Part shown: positions 9,283-17,997 of the stretch, one piece after another | Layout: every line of letters starts with the position of its first letter | How positions within the stretch are numbered: position 1 is the first letter of the stretch | Source: Aurantiacibacter rhizosphaerae | GTDB lineage: Bacteria > Pseudomonadota > Alphaproteobacteria > Sphingomonadales > Sphingomonadaceae | Assembly: GCF_009807005.1 (NCBI RefSeq) | Contig: NZ_WUBR01000003.1 | Span: forward strand, 550,294-614,293 | Reading direction: 5' to 3' | Length of the DNA stretch: 64,000 nucleotides | Position numbers and translations under genes: made by a program | The notes under the pieces: generated by a model | Seen by the model: only the letters and a program-made list of their open reading frames with translations | Told to the model about the DNA's origin: nothing | Database searches by the model: none

Positions 9283-10468
9283 CTTCCAACCGGGCGACCG
9301 GCAGATAGGCGGGCTTGTAGGGATATTTCGCGGCCAGCTCCTCGTCTATGTCCACCCCGTGACCTGGCGTCTCGCCGCAATGCAGGTGACCATCGGCGAA
9401 GGTGTAGTCATGCGGGAAGACCGCGTCCGTCTCCTCGGTATGGCGCATGTATTCCTGAATGCCGAAATTGGGCACCCAGGTATCGAAATGGAGCGCGCAG
9501 CCCATGGTGACAGGGGAGAGATCGGTCGCGCCGTGGCAGCCGGTGCGAACCTGGTAAAGGCTGGCAAAGTCCGCGATGCGGCGCAGGTGCGTAAGGCCGC
9601 CTGCGCTCACGACTGTTGCGCGGATATAGTCGATCAGCTGGTTCTCGATCAAGTGCTTGCAGTCCCAGATCGTGTTGAAGATCTCGCCCACCGCAAGCGG
9701 GGTGGAGGTGTGCTGGCGCACCAGCTTGAAGGCTTCCTGGTTCTCTGCCGGTGTGCAGTCCTCGAACCAGAACAGCTGATAAGGCTCCAGCATCTTGCCG
9801 AGGTTCGCCGCTTCCTGCGGGGTGTAGCGGTGGTGGCCGTCATGCAGCAGGTGATGATCGAAACCGTAGGTATCGCGCAGCTTTTCAAACAGCTTGGGCA
9901 CGTAGTTCAGCGCCTTGCGCGTATCCCATCCGGTGACGGAGGGAAGTTCGGCATCGGCGGGCTCATAATGCAGGGTGCCGCGGCCAACGCCATAGGCATC
10001 CTTAACGCCCGGCACGCCGCTTTGCGCGCGGATGGCCTTGTAACCCATGTCGATATATTTGCCGACTGCATCCACCGTCGCCTCGATATCGGAGCCATTG
10101 GCGTGGCCATACACCATCACCCGATCCCGGCTGCGACCGCCCAGCAACTGATAAACCGGCATTCCGGCCATCTTGCCCTTGATGTCCCACAGGGCCATGT
10201 CCACCGCCGCAATGGCCCGCATGGTAACAGGCCCGCGCCGCCAGTAGGCACCGCGATAGAGATATTGCCAGATATCCTCGATATTGCGCGGATCCATGCC
10301 GATCAGGCAGGGGATCACGTGATCTTCCAGATAGGAGACAACCGCCAGTTCGCGTCCGTTCATCGTCGCATCGCCGATCCCGTAGACGCCCTGATCGGTT
10401 TCGATCTTGAGGGTAACGAAGTTTCGTCCCGGGCAGGTGACAATAACTTTTGCTGACTGGATTTTCAT
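9260..10468 (-). CDS. manD: D-mannonate dehydratase, enolase superfamily
   Basis: A 402-residue enolase-superfamily dehydratase converting D-mannonate to 2-keto-3-deoxy-D-gluconate with Mg2+. The reading is close to the well-studied N. aromaticivorans ManD over its whole length: [16 protein letters not shown] N-terminus, [24 protein letters not shown], the metal ligands around LHDGHHRYT and [20 protein letters not shown], and the C-terminus [10 protein letters not shown]. Length matches exactly. It is the first gene of the minus-strand pair with kdgK and is divergent from the GntR regulator at 10575, with candidate operators in between. It belongs to the ManD/RspA branch, not the UxuA fold. 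Confidence 0.95.
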   Translation of the reverse strand: MKIQSAKVIVTCPGRNFVTLKIETDQGVYGIGDATMNGRELAVVSYLEDHVIPCLIGMDPRNIEDIWQYLYRGAYWRRGPVTMRAIAAVDMALWDIKGKMAGMPVYQLLGGRSRDRVMVYGHANGSDIEATVDAVGKYIDMGYKAIRAQSGVPGVKDAYGVGRGTLHYEPADAELPSVTGWDTRKALNYVPKLFEKLRDTYGFDHHLLHDGHHRYTPQEAANLGKMLEPYQLFWFEDCTPAENQEAFKLVRQHTSTPLAVGEIFNTIWDCKHLIENQLIDYIRATVVSAGGLTHLRRIADFASLYQVRTGCHGATDLSPVTMGCALHFDTWVPNFGIQEYMRHTEETDAVFPHDYTFADGHLHCGETPGHGVDIDEELAAKYPYKPAYLPVARLEDGSMWNW

Positions 10469-10574
10469 GCGAGACCCCGGATTTATACGACTGGCAATAT
10501 GCAGTCCTTGACGCCGCCATTTTGGTCTGTCAAGTTTCGAAAATCGGTAAGTCCAAAAAGGCAGAGAGAGACAT
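10469..10574. promoter_or_regulatory. Divergent manD/gntR control region with two candidate operators
   Basis: CGGTAAGTCCA (10545-10555) matches the TGGTAAGNCCA boxes at 2130 and 2283. On the opposite strand, TTGACAGACCAAAA (complement of 10520-10533) shares 12 of 15 bases with CTGGTAAGACCAAAA at 2129-2143. Each box faces one of the divergent genes, as expected for an autoregulated GntR repressor. Confidence 0.5.
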
Positions 10575-11324
10575 ATGAAGGCGCAGGCAACACCCCGTCT
10601 CTACAAGGAAGTGGCAGCAAAGCTGTTGCATGAAATCCAGTCGGGCAATTACGCCATCGGCGCGCGCCTCCCCGCGGAACGTGATCTGGCCGTTAAATAC
10701 GACGTCAGCCGACCGGTAATTCGCGAGGCCATCATCGCGCTGGAGGTGCAGGGCCTGGTCGACGTGCGCGTCGGCTCCGGCGTGTATGTCCACTCCACCA
10801 CGGGGCAGACAAGCACACCGGCTGGCAACGTCTCCGCTATCGAGCTTACCGAAGCGCGCCTGCTTATCGAAGCCGAAGTGGCCGCGCTGGCAGCTTCGCA
10901 GATCACGGACGAGGAGCTGGCCGAACTGGAATCCCTCGTCGTCCAGATCGAGCAGGAGAACAAGACCGTCGGCGGCAAGGAGGAGGCGGACGCCGCCTTC
11001 CATCTCGCCATAGCAAGGGCCACCAAGAACAGCGCGCTGGTGGAAAACGTGGAGCGCCTGTGGGAACTGCGCAATACCTCCAGAGAGGCGGCGCTTTTGC
11101 ATGAAAAGGCGCGCCACGCGAACATTAAGCCCGTGGTGGACGAGCATACCGCCATCCTTCGCGCCATGCAGGAAAGAGATCCCGCCGCCGCGCGCAACGC
11201 GATGCGCACCCACCTGCTGCAAGTTCTCGACAGCCTGCTTTTCGCGACAGAGCAACGCGCGGTCGACGAAGCGCGCCGCACCGTGCAGGCCAAGCGCGAA
11301 CGCTACTCCCAACTGACGGCCTGA
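10575..11324 (+). CDS. GntR/FadR-subfamily regulator (UxuR/ExuR-like) of the glucuronate genes
   Basis: A 249-residue transcription factor. The N-terminal winged helix (about 8-78) has the GntR signature [30 protein letters not shown]. The C-terminal FCD ligand-binding domain starts near residue 90 with [15 protein letters not shown] and carries the usual His residues ([21 protein letters not shown]). An SD-like AGAGAGA precedes ATG 10575. It lies between divergent manD-kdgK and uxaC-uxuB-TRAP, so it probably represses uronate catabolism and is released by glucuronate, fructuronate or a related acid. Candidate TGGTAAGNCCA operators lie just upstream and before the receptor at 2360. Confidence 0.88.
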   Translation: MKAQATPRLYKEVAAKLLHEIQSGNYAIGARLPAERDLAVKYDVSRPVIREAIIALEVQGLVDVRVGSGVYVHSTTGQTSTPAGNVSAIELTEARLLIEAEVAALAASQITDEELAELESLVVQIEQENKTVGGKEEADAAFHLAIARATKNSALVENVERLWELRNTSREAALLHEKARHANIKPVVDEHTAILRAMQERDPAAARNAMRTHLLQVLDSLLFATEQRAVDEARRTVQAKRERYSQLTA

Positions 11325-11350
11325 GAAGACCGAGAAAAGTTTTCACCACC

Positions 11351-12760
11351 ATGCACAAGCTCAGTCTCCACCCCGACCGGCTCTTCCCGGCGCACGATGC
11401 CACGCGTTCGATTGCGCGCAAGCTGTACGAAAGCGTGCGCGATCTGCCGATCATCAGTCCGCACGGACATACCGATCCATCGTGGTTCGCCAAGAACGAG
11501 AATTTCACCAACGCGACCGATCTGCTGCTGGTGCCGGATCACTACCTGCTGCGCATGCTCTATTCGCAAGGTATCCCGCTGGAATCGCTGGGCGTGCCCG
11601 ACGCATCGGGCGCGACCAGCGCCGATCCGCGCGAGGCATGGCGTCTGTTTGCCGCCAATTATCACCTATTCCGCGGAACGCCGTCGCGCATCTGGCTGGA
11701 CTGGGTGTTCAGCGAGGTATTCGATCTGGACGTGCTGCTGTCAGGCGAGACGGCAGACACCTATTTTGACACGATAACCAATGCCCTCCAACGCGAGGAA
11801 TTTCGCCCGCGCGCGCTGTTCGACCGTTTCGGGATCGAGGTGATCGCGACGACTGAGAACCCTCTCGATACGCTGGAAAGCCATGCCACGATCAGGGATT
11901 GCGACTGGAACGGGCGGGTGATCACCGCCTATCGCCCCGATCCGGTGATCGACCCTGAGTTCGAGGGCTTCCGCTTTAACCTGGATGCTCTCAGCAAACT
12001 GACGGACGAGGATTGCACAAGCTGGAAGGGCTATCTTGCCGCGCACCGCCAGCGCCGCGATTTCTTCCGCGAAATGGGGGCGACCTCCACCGATCACGGC
12101 CACCCTACGCCAGCGACGGCGGACCTGTCTGAGGCCGAGTGCGAAGATCTGTTCCGTAAAGTACAGTCCGACACGGTGGACCCGGCAGATGCGGAACTTT
12201 TCCGCGCGCAGATGCTGACGGAAATGGCGACGATGAGCCTTGATGACGGGCTGGTGATGCAGATCCACCCCGGATCATTCCGTAACCACAACCCGGCGTT
12301 GTTCGATCGTTTCGGCAGGGACAAGGGAGCAGACATTCCCGTCCAAACCGAATATGTTCATGCGCTCCAGCCGTTGCTGGCGAAGCACGGCAATGATCCG
12401 CGCCTGTCGCTGATCGTCTTCACACTGGATGAGACGACATATGCGCGCGAACTGGCGCCGCTGGCGGGCCATTATCCGGCGCTGAAGCTGGGCCCGGCGT
12501 GGTGGTTCCACGATAGCCCCGAAGGCATGCGCCGCTATCGCCGCATGGTTACCGAGACGGCCGGTTTCTACAACACTGTGGGCTTCAACGATGACACGCG
12601 GGCGTTCCTGTCCATTCCCGCGCGGCATGATCTCGCCCGCCGCATCGACTGCGGTTTCCTAGCAGAACTGGTGGTGGAGCATCGGCTGGAGGAATGGGAA
12701 GCTGCCGAGCTGGCGCAGGACCTCGCCTATAATTTCGCCAAAGCGGCCTACAAGCTGTGA
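11351..12760 (+). CDS. uxaC: Uronate (glucuronate) isomerase
   Basis: A 469-residue member of the UxaC branch of the amidohydrolase superfamily. It interconverts D-glucuronate and D-fructuronate (also galacturonate and tagaturonate) in the cytoplasm. Family features are ISPHGHTDPSWF near the N-terminus (the HxH-type metal site), the run YHLFRGTPSRIWLDWVF, and the C-terminal GPAWWFHDSPEGMRRYR and TVGFNDDTRAFLSIPARHD. Length is typical. It is the first gene of the operon with uxuB (four-base GTGA overlap) and the TRAP transporter genes. The upstream SD is weak (GAGAAAAG). Confidence 0.95.
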   Translation: MHKLSLHPDRLFPAHDATRSIARKLYESVRDLPIISPHGHTDPSWFAKNENFTNATDLLLVPDHYLLRMLYSQGIPLESLGVPDASGATSADPREAWRLFAANYHLFRGTPSRIWLDWVFSEVFDLDVLLSGETADTYFDTITNALQREEFRPRALFDRFGIEVIATTENPLDTLESHATIRDCDWNGRVITAYRPDPVIDPEFEGFRFNLDALSKLTDEDCTSWKGYLAAHRQRRDFFREMGATSTDHGHPTPATADLSEAECEDLFRKVQSDTVDPADAELFRAQMLTEMATMSLDDGLVMQIHPGSFRNHNPALFDRFGRDKGADIPVQTEYVHALQPLLAKHGNDPRLSLIVFTLDETTYARELAPLAGHYPALKLGPAWWFHDSPEGMRRYRRMVTETAGFYNTVGFNDDTRAFLSIPARHDLARRIDCGFLAELVVEHRLEEWEAAELAQDLAYNFAKAAYKL

Positions 12761-14130
12761 GGCTTTCCAGCGAAATTGTCAGCCGGTTGCCAGACGCTGT
12801 TGCGCGTCCCGGTTACGACCGCGCACAGCCCTGCGGCATCGTGCATTTCGGCATCGGCGCATTCCACCGCGCGCATCAGGCCGCCTATACCGATGCGTGT
12901 ATGGGGGCGGGCGAAAGCGGCTGGATGATAGCCGGTGTATCAATGCGCTCTGCCAGCGTGGCCGATCAGCTAAACCCGCAGGACGAGCTGTACACGCTGA
13001 CGGTGCGATCTGCCGGTGAGAGCGAAACGCGCCTGATCGGTTCGGTTGCAGAGGTGCTTGTCGCCGGGCCTGATCGCGATCGGATCGTCGAGCTACTTGC
13101 TTCTCCCGATTGCCATGTCGCGACTTTTACCGTCACCGAGAAGGGTTATTGCCGCAAGTCGGACGGATCGCTGGACTTCCCGAAGGCGGAAGACGGGTTC
13201 TACCCAATCCTCTGCGACGCGCTGGCGCTGCGGCGCGATGCGGGCGTGGCGGGCCTCTCGCTGCTCAGCTGTGACAACCTCTCCGGCAATGGCAAGCAGC
13301 TGCGCCGCCTGATGCTGGAATGGATCGAAGCCAGGGCGCCTGATCTGCGCGACTGGTTCATCGAAAACTGCACCACGCCCGATATGATGGTGGACCGGAT
13401 CGTGCCCGCGTCATCCGATGAGGATCTGGACAGTCTGGAACAGCGCATCGGCATGCGAGACGAGGGCGCGGTATTCACCGAGGCCTTTACCCAGTGGGTG
13501 ATCGAGGATGATTTCGCTGGCCCGCGTCCTTCGTGGGAGGATCACGGCGCGCAGATCGTTTCCGATGTTGCACCCTTCGAAACCGCCAAGCTGCGAATGC
13601 TGAACGGCGCCCATTCCCTGCTCGCCTATGCCGGGTTGGACCACGGGCATACCTTTGTTCACGAAGCCATTGCCGATGCGGCGCTGCGCAGCCTTGTGAA
13701 GCAATTGATGACCGAGGAAGCAGCCCCCACCATTGCGGCGGGCGATGGCCAGGATCTCGATTCTTATGCTGACGAGCTTGTCGCGCGGTTTGAAAATCCG
13801 GCGCTGAACCACAGGCTGGCGCAGATCGCGATGGACGGCAGCCAGAAAGTTGGCCAGCGCTGGCTTGAAACACTTGCGATCCAGCAGTCGCAGGGCAAGT
13901 CCTGCGAAGCCATCCTGACCGGCATCGCCCATTGGCTGAACCATGTCAGCGGCGATGTGCGACAGGTGGAAGATCCGCAGGCGGATAGCTTGCGCGCAAT
14001 CTGGCAGCAGGCTGGCGCGGACGGCGTTGTGCTCGCGGTGTTTGGTGAAGGCGGTCCTCTGCAATCGGATTGGACGCCGAGCGAAACCGAAGTCGCCTTC
14101 ATCGACGATAGATTGACGGCCCTTCGATGA
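12757..14130 (+). CDS. uxuB: D-mannonate oxidoreductase / fructuronate reductase (mannitol dehydrogenase family)
   Basis: A 457-residue NAD(P)H-dependent long-chain polyol dehydrogenase. The nucleotide-binding region is near the N-terminus (GIVHFGIGAFHRAHQAAYTD, about 27-46), and the catalytic Lys region is in the C-terminal half (FETAKLRMLNGAHSLLAYAG). Given uxaC upstream and manD nearby, the reaction is D-fructuronate to D-mannonate; tagaturonate reductase (UxaB) is the alternative within the family. The GTG start overlaps the uxaC stop. No signal peptide is present and length is normal. Confidence 0.9.
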   Translation: MRLSSEIVSRLPDAVARPGYDRAQPCGIVHFGIGAFHRAHQAAYTDACMGAGESGWMIAGVSMRSASVADQLNPQDELYTLTVRSAGESETRLIGSVAEVLVAGPDRDRIVELLASPDCHVATFTVTEKGYCRKSDGSLDFPKAEDGFYPILCDALALRRDAGVAGLSLLSCDNLSGNGKQLRRLMLEWIEARAPDLRDWFIENCTTPDMMVDRIVPASSDEDLDSLEQRIGMRDEGAVFTEAFTQWVIEDDFAGPRPSWEDHGAQIVSDVAPFETAKLRMLNGAHSLLAYAGLDHGHTFVHEAIADAALRSLVKQLMTEEAAPTIAAGDGQDLDSYADELVARFENPALNHRLAQIAMDGSQKVGQRWLETLAIQQSQGKSCEAILTGIAHWLNHVSGDVRQVEDPQADSLRAIWQQAGADGVVLAVFGEGGPLQSDWTPSETEVAFIDDRLTALR

Positions 14131-14167
14131 GTTGTCTCGGCGGACTCCCCATGCCGGACGCACCCTC

Positions 14168-15172
14168 ATGCTCCGCCTGAACCGGCGCGCGGCCATGCTG
14201 GCGGCTGGGGCTTCCTGCCTGTCCGCTTCGCTGGGCGGCTGCGCACAGGGAAGCCGCGCCTTGCTGGCGGCGGATAGCCAGCCGGAAAACTACCCCACCG
14301 TCGCGGCCTTGCGCTTTTTCGCTAGCGAACTGGCGCGGCTCACAGGCGGCAGGCTCAAAGTCGATGTCTACCCGTCCGAACAGCTTGGCAGCCAGAACGA
14401 CACGCTGGAACTGGCCCAGCTAGGCGGTATCGATCTCGTGCGGATCAATTCCGCGCCTCTCAACGTGCTGGTGCCAGAGACGCTGGTGCCCTCGCTGCCG
14501 TTCCTGTTCCGCTCCATTGCGCACATGCGCAGCGCCATGGACGGCGAACCCGGCCGCGCTATCCTTGCCGCGCTGGAGACCCACGGGCTGATCGGTCTCG
14601 CCTTTTATGAAAGCGGGGCGCGCTCCATCTACACGGTCGATCGCCCGGTTCGCGAACCGCAGGATATGGCGGGCCTGAAGATCAGGGTGCAGACCTCTGA
14701 CCTGTTCGTCTCCATGATCGAGGCGATGGGCGGCAACGCGACGCCCATGGCCTATGGCGAAGTCTATCAGGGCATGGTGCAGGGCGTGATCGACGGGGCG
14801 GAAAACAACTTCCCGTCCTACGAAAGTTCGCGCCATTTCGAGGTTGCCCCCGTCTACAGCCTGACGCGGCACGTGATGGCGCCAGAGATATTCGCCATGT
14901 CGAAGCGGAGTTGGGACAAGCTTTCGCCCGATAATCGCGAGGCCGTGTTGCAGGCAGCGCGCGCCTCCGTTCCGGTCATGCGCGAAATCTGGGACGAGCG
15001 CGTGATCGAATCGCGCCAGATCATTACTGCTGCCGGTGTCCAGATTATCGAGGATGTCGACCGGGCTGCGTTCAGCGAGCGCATGCAGGCTGTGTGGTCC
15101 ACCTACGCCGATACGCCCGCACTGGGCAGGCTGGTGGACGATATTCGCAACATGGGTGAAACCGATGCTTGA
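14168..15172 (+). CDS. TRAP transporter solute-binding protein, DctP family
   Basis: A 334-residue periplasmic binding protein (DctP/TAXI fold) that would capture an organic acid, here most likely a uronate. I prefer ATG 14168 over TTG 14132 because the product then begins MLRLNRRAAMLAAG with a twin-arginine-like, lipobox-bearing leader (SLGGC). Characteristic stretches are DVYPSEQLGSQNDTLELAQLG, the carboxylate-binding Arg region GLKIRVQTSDLFVSMIEAMGG, and MAYGEVYQGMVQGVIDGAENN. It is followed by DctQ and DctM with overlapping starts, giving a complete three-part system. Confidence 0.9.
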   Translation: MLRLNRRAAMLAAGASCLSASLGGCAQGSRALLAADSQPENYPTVAALRFFASELARLTGGRLKVDVYPSEQLGSQNDTLELAQLGGIDLVRINSAPLNVLVPETLVPSLPFLFRSIAHMRSAMDGEPGRAILAALETHGLIGLAFYESGARSIYTVDRPVREPQDMAGLKIRVQTSDLFVSMIEAMGGNATPMAYGEVYQGMVQGVIDGAENNFPSYESSRHFEVAPVYSLTRHVMAPEIFAMSKRSWDKLSPDNREAVLQAARASVPVMREIWDERVIESRQIITAAGVQIIEDVDRAAFSERMQAVWSTYADTPALGRLVDDIRNMGETDA

Positions 15173-15650
15173 TCGCGTGAGCCGCATCGTCAGCCGGGTG
15201 CTGCTTTGGGCATCCGCGCTTTCGCTGGCGCTGATGGTGGGCATCCTCACCTGGCAAGTGTTCTCCCGCTATGTGCTGGACAGCAGTCCTGCATGGGCAG
15301 AGCAGTCGGCGCTGGTGCTGATGATCTGGATGACCTTTCTCGGCACCGCATCCGGCATTGCCGAAGGGTTTCACATCCGCATCGTGGAAGGGGTGAACAG
15401 CCTTGCTCAGCCATGGCGGGCACGTGCGATCGGATTGGCCAATGTGCTGATCATCATTGCGGGTATCCTGTTCCTTGTACTGGGGGCGCAGCTCGTCGGC
15501 GCGACATGGAACAATGCGGTGCCCACGCTGCCGCTGACGCGCGGGATGGTCTATCTCGTCATTCCCGCTTCGGGCGCGCTCATGGCGCTGTTTGCCTTGC
15601 AAAAACTGCTGAAGGGTGAGGAAATCGCCGGAAGTGCAGGCAGCGCATGA
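15165..15650 (+). CDS. TRAP transporter small permease, DctQ family
   Basis: A 161-residue inner-membrane protein with four predicted hydrophobic segments (about 12-34, 45-65, 86-106 and 124-145), the normal topology for DctQ. The ATG at 15165 overlaps the last eight bases of dctP. It reads LDRVSRIVSRVLLWASALSLA, a usual DctQ start; longer in-frame starts would lie inside dctP. It pairs with the large permease DctM to drive Na+-dependent uptake of the ligand delivered by DctP. Confidence 0.88.
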   Translation: MLDRVSRIVSRVLLWASALSLALMVGILTWQVFSRYVLDSSPAWAEQSALVLMIWMTFLGTASGIAEGFHIRIVEGVNSLAQPWRARAIGLANVLIIIAGILFLVLGAQLVGATWNNAVPTLPLTRGMVYLVIPASGALMALFALQKLLKGEEIAGSAGSA

Positions 15651-16930
15651 CACTGATCCTGCTCCTCCTGATCCTGCTGGCGGCAATGCTCTATCTTGGC
15701 GTACCGGTGGCGATCTCGCTGTTCCTTTCGGCGGGCGCGATCCTGCTGGCGCTCGACATTCCGCTGGTTGTCGCGGCGCAGCGCATGTCCGCGGGTGTGA
15801 ACGTCTTTACGCTGATGGCTATCCCGCTGTTCATCCTGGCAGGCGAGTTGATGACGCAGGCCGGCATCGCCCGCCGGCTGGTGAACCTCTCGGAATCCAC
15901 CCTCGGTTCCGCGCCGGGCGGGTTGGGGCAGGTGACGATCCTCTCTTCCATGCTGTTCGGCGCTGTGTCCGGTTCCGCTCTCGCAAGCGCCTCCGCCATG
16001 GGCTCCGCCATCGGGCCTGAAATGCGCAAGCGGGGTTTTGACGCTGATTACACGGTGAATGTTTCCACCACCGCATCCATCACGGGCCTGCTGATACCGC
16101 CCTCCCACAACATGATCATCTATGCCACGGCTGCGGGCACCGGCATCTCCATCGGTGATCTTTTCCTGGGCGGCGTGGTGCCGGGCATACTGACGGGCCT
16201 GGCGCTGATGGTGGTGGCAGGCATCGTGGCCATAAAGCGCGGCTATCCGCGCGGCAGCTTCCCCGGCGTGCGGCCATTGCTGCGCGCAGCGGTGACGGCG
16301 ATGCCCGGTATCCTGACTGCCGTGATTATCCTCGTCGGCATTCTTGCCGGGATATTCACGCCCACCGAAAGCGCGGCAATCGCCTGCGCCTACACCTTGG
16401 TGATCGGCATCGTGGTCTATCGCGATCTCGATCTTGCGGGCCTGCGCGCCGCATTTGTGAACAGCGCGCGCACCACGATCATGGTGATGTTCATCATCGC
16501 CACCGCATCGCTGTTCGGCTGGGTTCTGGCGGTGCTGCAGGCCCCCACACAGCTTGCAGAGCTGCTAGCCCCTGCAATGGCCAGCCCCTTGCTCACCCTG
16601 ATCCTGATCGCGGCCATGCTGCTGGTGCTTGGCACATTCATGGACATGGCCCCGCTGATCCTGATCACCACGCCCATCTTCCTGCCCATCGCCATGGAGG
16701 TGGGCATGGACCCGGTGCAGTTCGGCGTGATGCTGATGCTGGCACTGGGCATCGGACTCCTGACCCCGCCAGTCGGTTCGGTGCTGTTCGTGGGTTGCGC
16801 GGCGCAGGGCATCCAGATCGGCCAGGCGCTGAAAACGATTTGGCCGTTCTATATCGCCCTGCTGGTTGCGCTGCTGCTGGTGATCTGCGTTCCGGGGCTT
16901 TCGCTCTGGCTGCCGCAAATCATCGGCTGA
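15647..16930 (+). CDS. TRAP transporter large permease, DctM family
   Basis: A 427-residue polytopic membrane protein of the DctM (ion transporter superfamily) type, with about 11-12 hydrophobic segments covering nearly the whole length. FGAVSGSALASASAMGSAIGPEM and TGLLIPPSHNMIIYATAAG are the conserved loops that carry substrate and sodium sites. The ATGA overlap with dctQ shows translational coupling. It is the last gene of the uxaC-uxuB-dctPQM operon; the LysR gene beyond it is convergent. Confidence 0.92.
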   Translation: MTLILLLLILLAAMLYLGVPVAISLFLSAGAILLALDIPLVVAAQRMSAGVNVFTLMAIPLFILAGELMTQAGIARRLVNLSESTLGSAPGGLGQVTILSSMLFGAVSGSALASASAMGSAIGPEMRKRGFDADYTVNVSTTASITGLLIPPSHNMIIYATAAGTGISIGDLFLGGVVPGILTGLALMVVAGIVAIKRGYPRGSFPGVRPLLRAAVTAMPGILTAVIILVGILAGIFTPTESAAIACAYTLVIGIVVYRDLDLAGLRAAFVNSARTTIMVMFIIATASLFGWVLAVLQAPTQLAELLAPAMASPLLTLILIAAMLLVLGTFMDMAPLILITTPIFLPIAMEVGMDPVQFGVMLMLALGIGLLTPPVGSVLFVGCAAQGIQIGQALKTIWPFYIALLVALLLVICVPGLSLWLPQIIG

Positions 16931-16954
16931 TCGGCAGGCAGGTCAGCTGCGCTG

Positions 16955-17839
16955 TCAGACAAGTTCGAGGCGCGTGACGAAGGATTGGGCCACGCGATCG
17001 AAGCTCGCCTTGTCCACGGACTTGTGCGCTATCAGGCACAGGTGTGCGAGTTCGCAATCTTTCGATAGCCGCACCAGTTCTCCCGCTTCCACGGCAGCGC
17101 GCTGATGCCAGTCGAAGAACACGGCAGCGCCGTTTCCTTGCAGGACCTGCTTCGTCACCAGTTCGATGAACTGCGGCGCTTCCACCCGCTTGGCCTGCTC
17201 CAACCCTGCAGATGCCAGCAGCCTGCCATCGGAAAAGTCGGTATTGGCGCGTTTGGAGTAATCCAGGAACCTGACTTCGGATGGAAGCATTCCGCCGCTT
17301 TTCAAAGCAGAGGCGACTGACGGCGCAGCGAATAGCGAGAGCGTCTCTGTCCGCAGGATTGACGATCGCAAGCCGTCTACGCGGCTGCCGCGAGCGCTGC
17401 GATACAGGCTCATGCTCCCGGGGGTTTTGCGTACCATATCGATCGGGTCCTCGCTGTCGTCGATCAGCTTGAACCTGGTGCCCGCCGGCAGTCCCGCCAG
17501 TTGCAGCCCCTCGTATTGCTGCTTTACCCAGTCGCTCATGAACCCGCGCACATAGATTACCGGGTTGTTTGACTGAACGGCCAGCCGCGTCGCGTTCTCG
17601 ATACGATGCCGTGCCGCCAGGCTGAATTGCGCATCGTCGAGCAGCTGTCGCCCCAGCGGCGACAGCTTCACGCGCTGTCCGCGATTGCGTTCAAAAAGCC
17701 GTCCGCCGATATTGGCTTCCAGCGCCTTCAGGTGCTTGCTGACCGTCGGCTGGCTGACATCCAGGTGTTCAGCAGCCAGCCGCACGCTCTCAAGCTCGGC
17801 AACCGTGACGAAAATCTCGATCTGGCGGGTGGTTGTCAT
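16955..17839 (-). CDS. LysR-family transcriptional regulator
   Basis: A 294-residue LysR regulator. The N-terminal helix-turn-helix (about 1-60) reads IFVTVAELESVRLAAEHLDVSQPTVSKHLKALEANIGGRLFERNRGQRVKLSPLG. A substrate-binding domain follows from about 90 with the usual periplasmic-binding-like fold. It is divergent from the TonB receptor at 17998, with the perfect inverted repeat GGCTATC-N5-GATAGCC between them, and convergent with dctM. It probably controls the receptor and the DUF3604/PPIase/HupE genes behind it more than the TRAP operon. The inducer is unknown. Confidence 0.88.
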   Translation of the reverse strand: MTTTRQIEIFVTVAELESVRLAAEHLDVSQPTVSKHLKALEANIGGRLFERNRGQRVKLSPLGRQLLDDAQFSLAARHRIENATRLAVQSNNPVIYVRGFMSDWVKQQYEGLQLAGLPAGTRFKLIDDSEDPIDMVRKTPGSMSLYRSARGSRVDGLRSSILRTETLSLFAAPSVASALKSGGMLPSEVRFLDYSKRANTDFSDGRLLASAGLEQAKRVEAPQFIELVTKQVLQGNGAAVFFDWHQRAAVEAGELVRLSKDCELAHLCLIAHKSVDKASFDRVAQSFVTRLELV

Positions 17840-17857
17840 GACCTGCTATTACCATTT

Positions 17858-17876
17858 GGCTATCACTTTGATAGCC
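17858..17876. promoter_or_regulatory. Inverted repeat GGCTATC-N5-GATAGCC, candidate LysR operator
   Basis: GGCTATC (17858-17864) and GATAGCC (17870-17876) are a perfect seven-base inverted repeat with spacer ACTTT. It lies 19 bases upstream of the lysR start and about 120 bases upstream of the receptor start. Size and position fit a LysR recognition site for autoregulation and control of the divergent gene. Confidence 0.55.
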
Positions 17877-17997
17877 CTTACCTGCGTTGCCTTCCAATCT
17901 TTGATTGCTCAACTATAATGCGACTTGGGGTCACTCCATGGGTGACTTTCGACGATGGTTCGAGCCCTTAAACGGGGCCGATTGGGGAGGAAGAATT

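Noticed and set aside
9221..10456. 411-residue plus-strand frame across manD
   Set aside because: Antisense shadow of a clearly conserved ManD reading frame.
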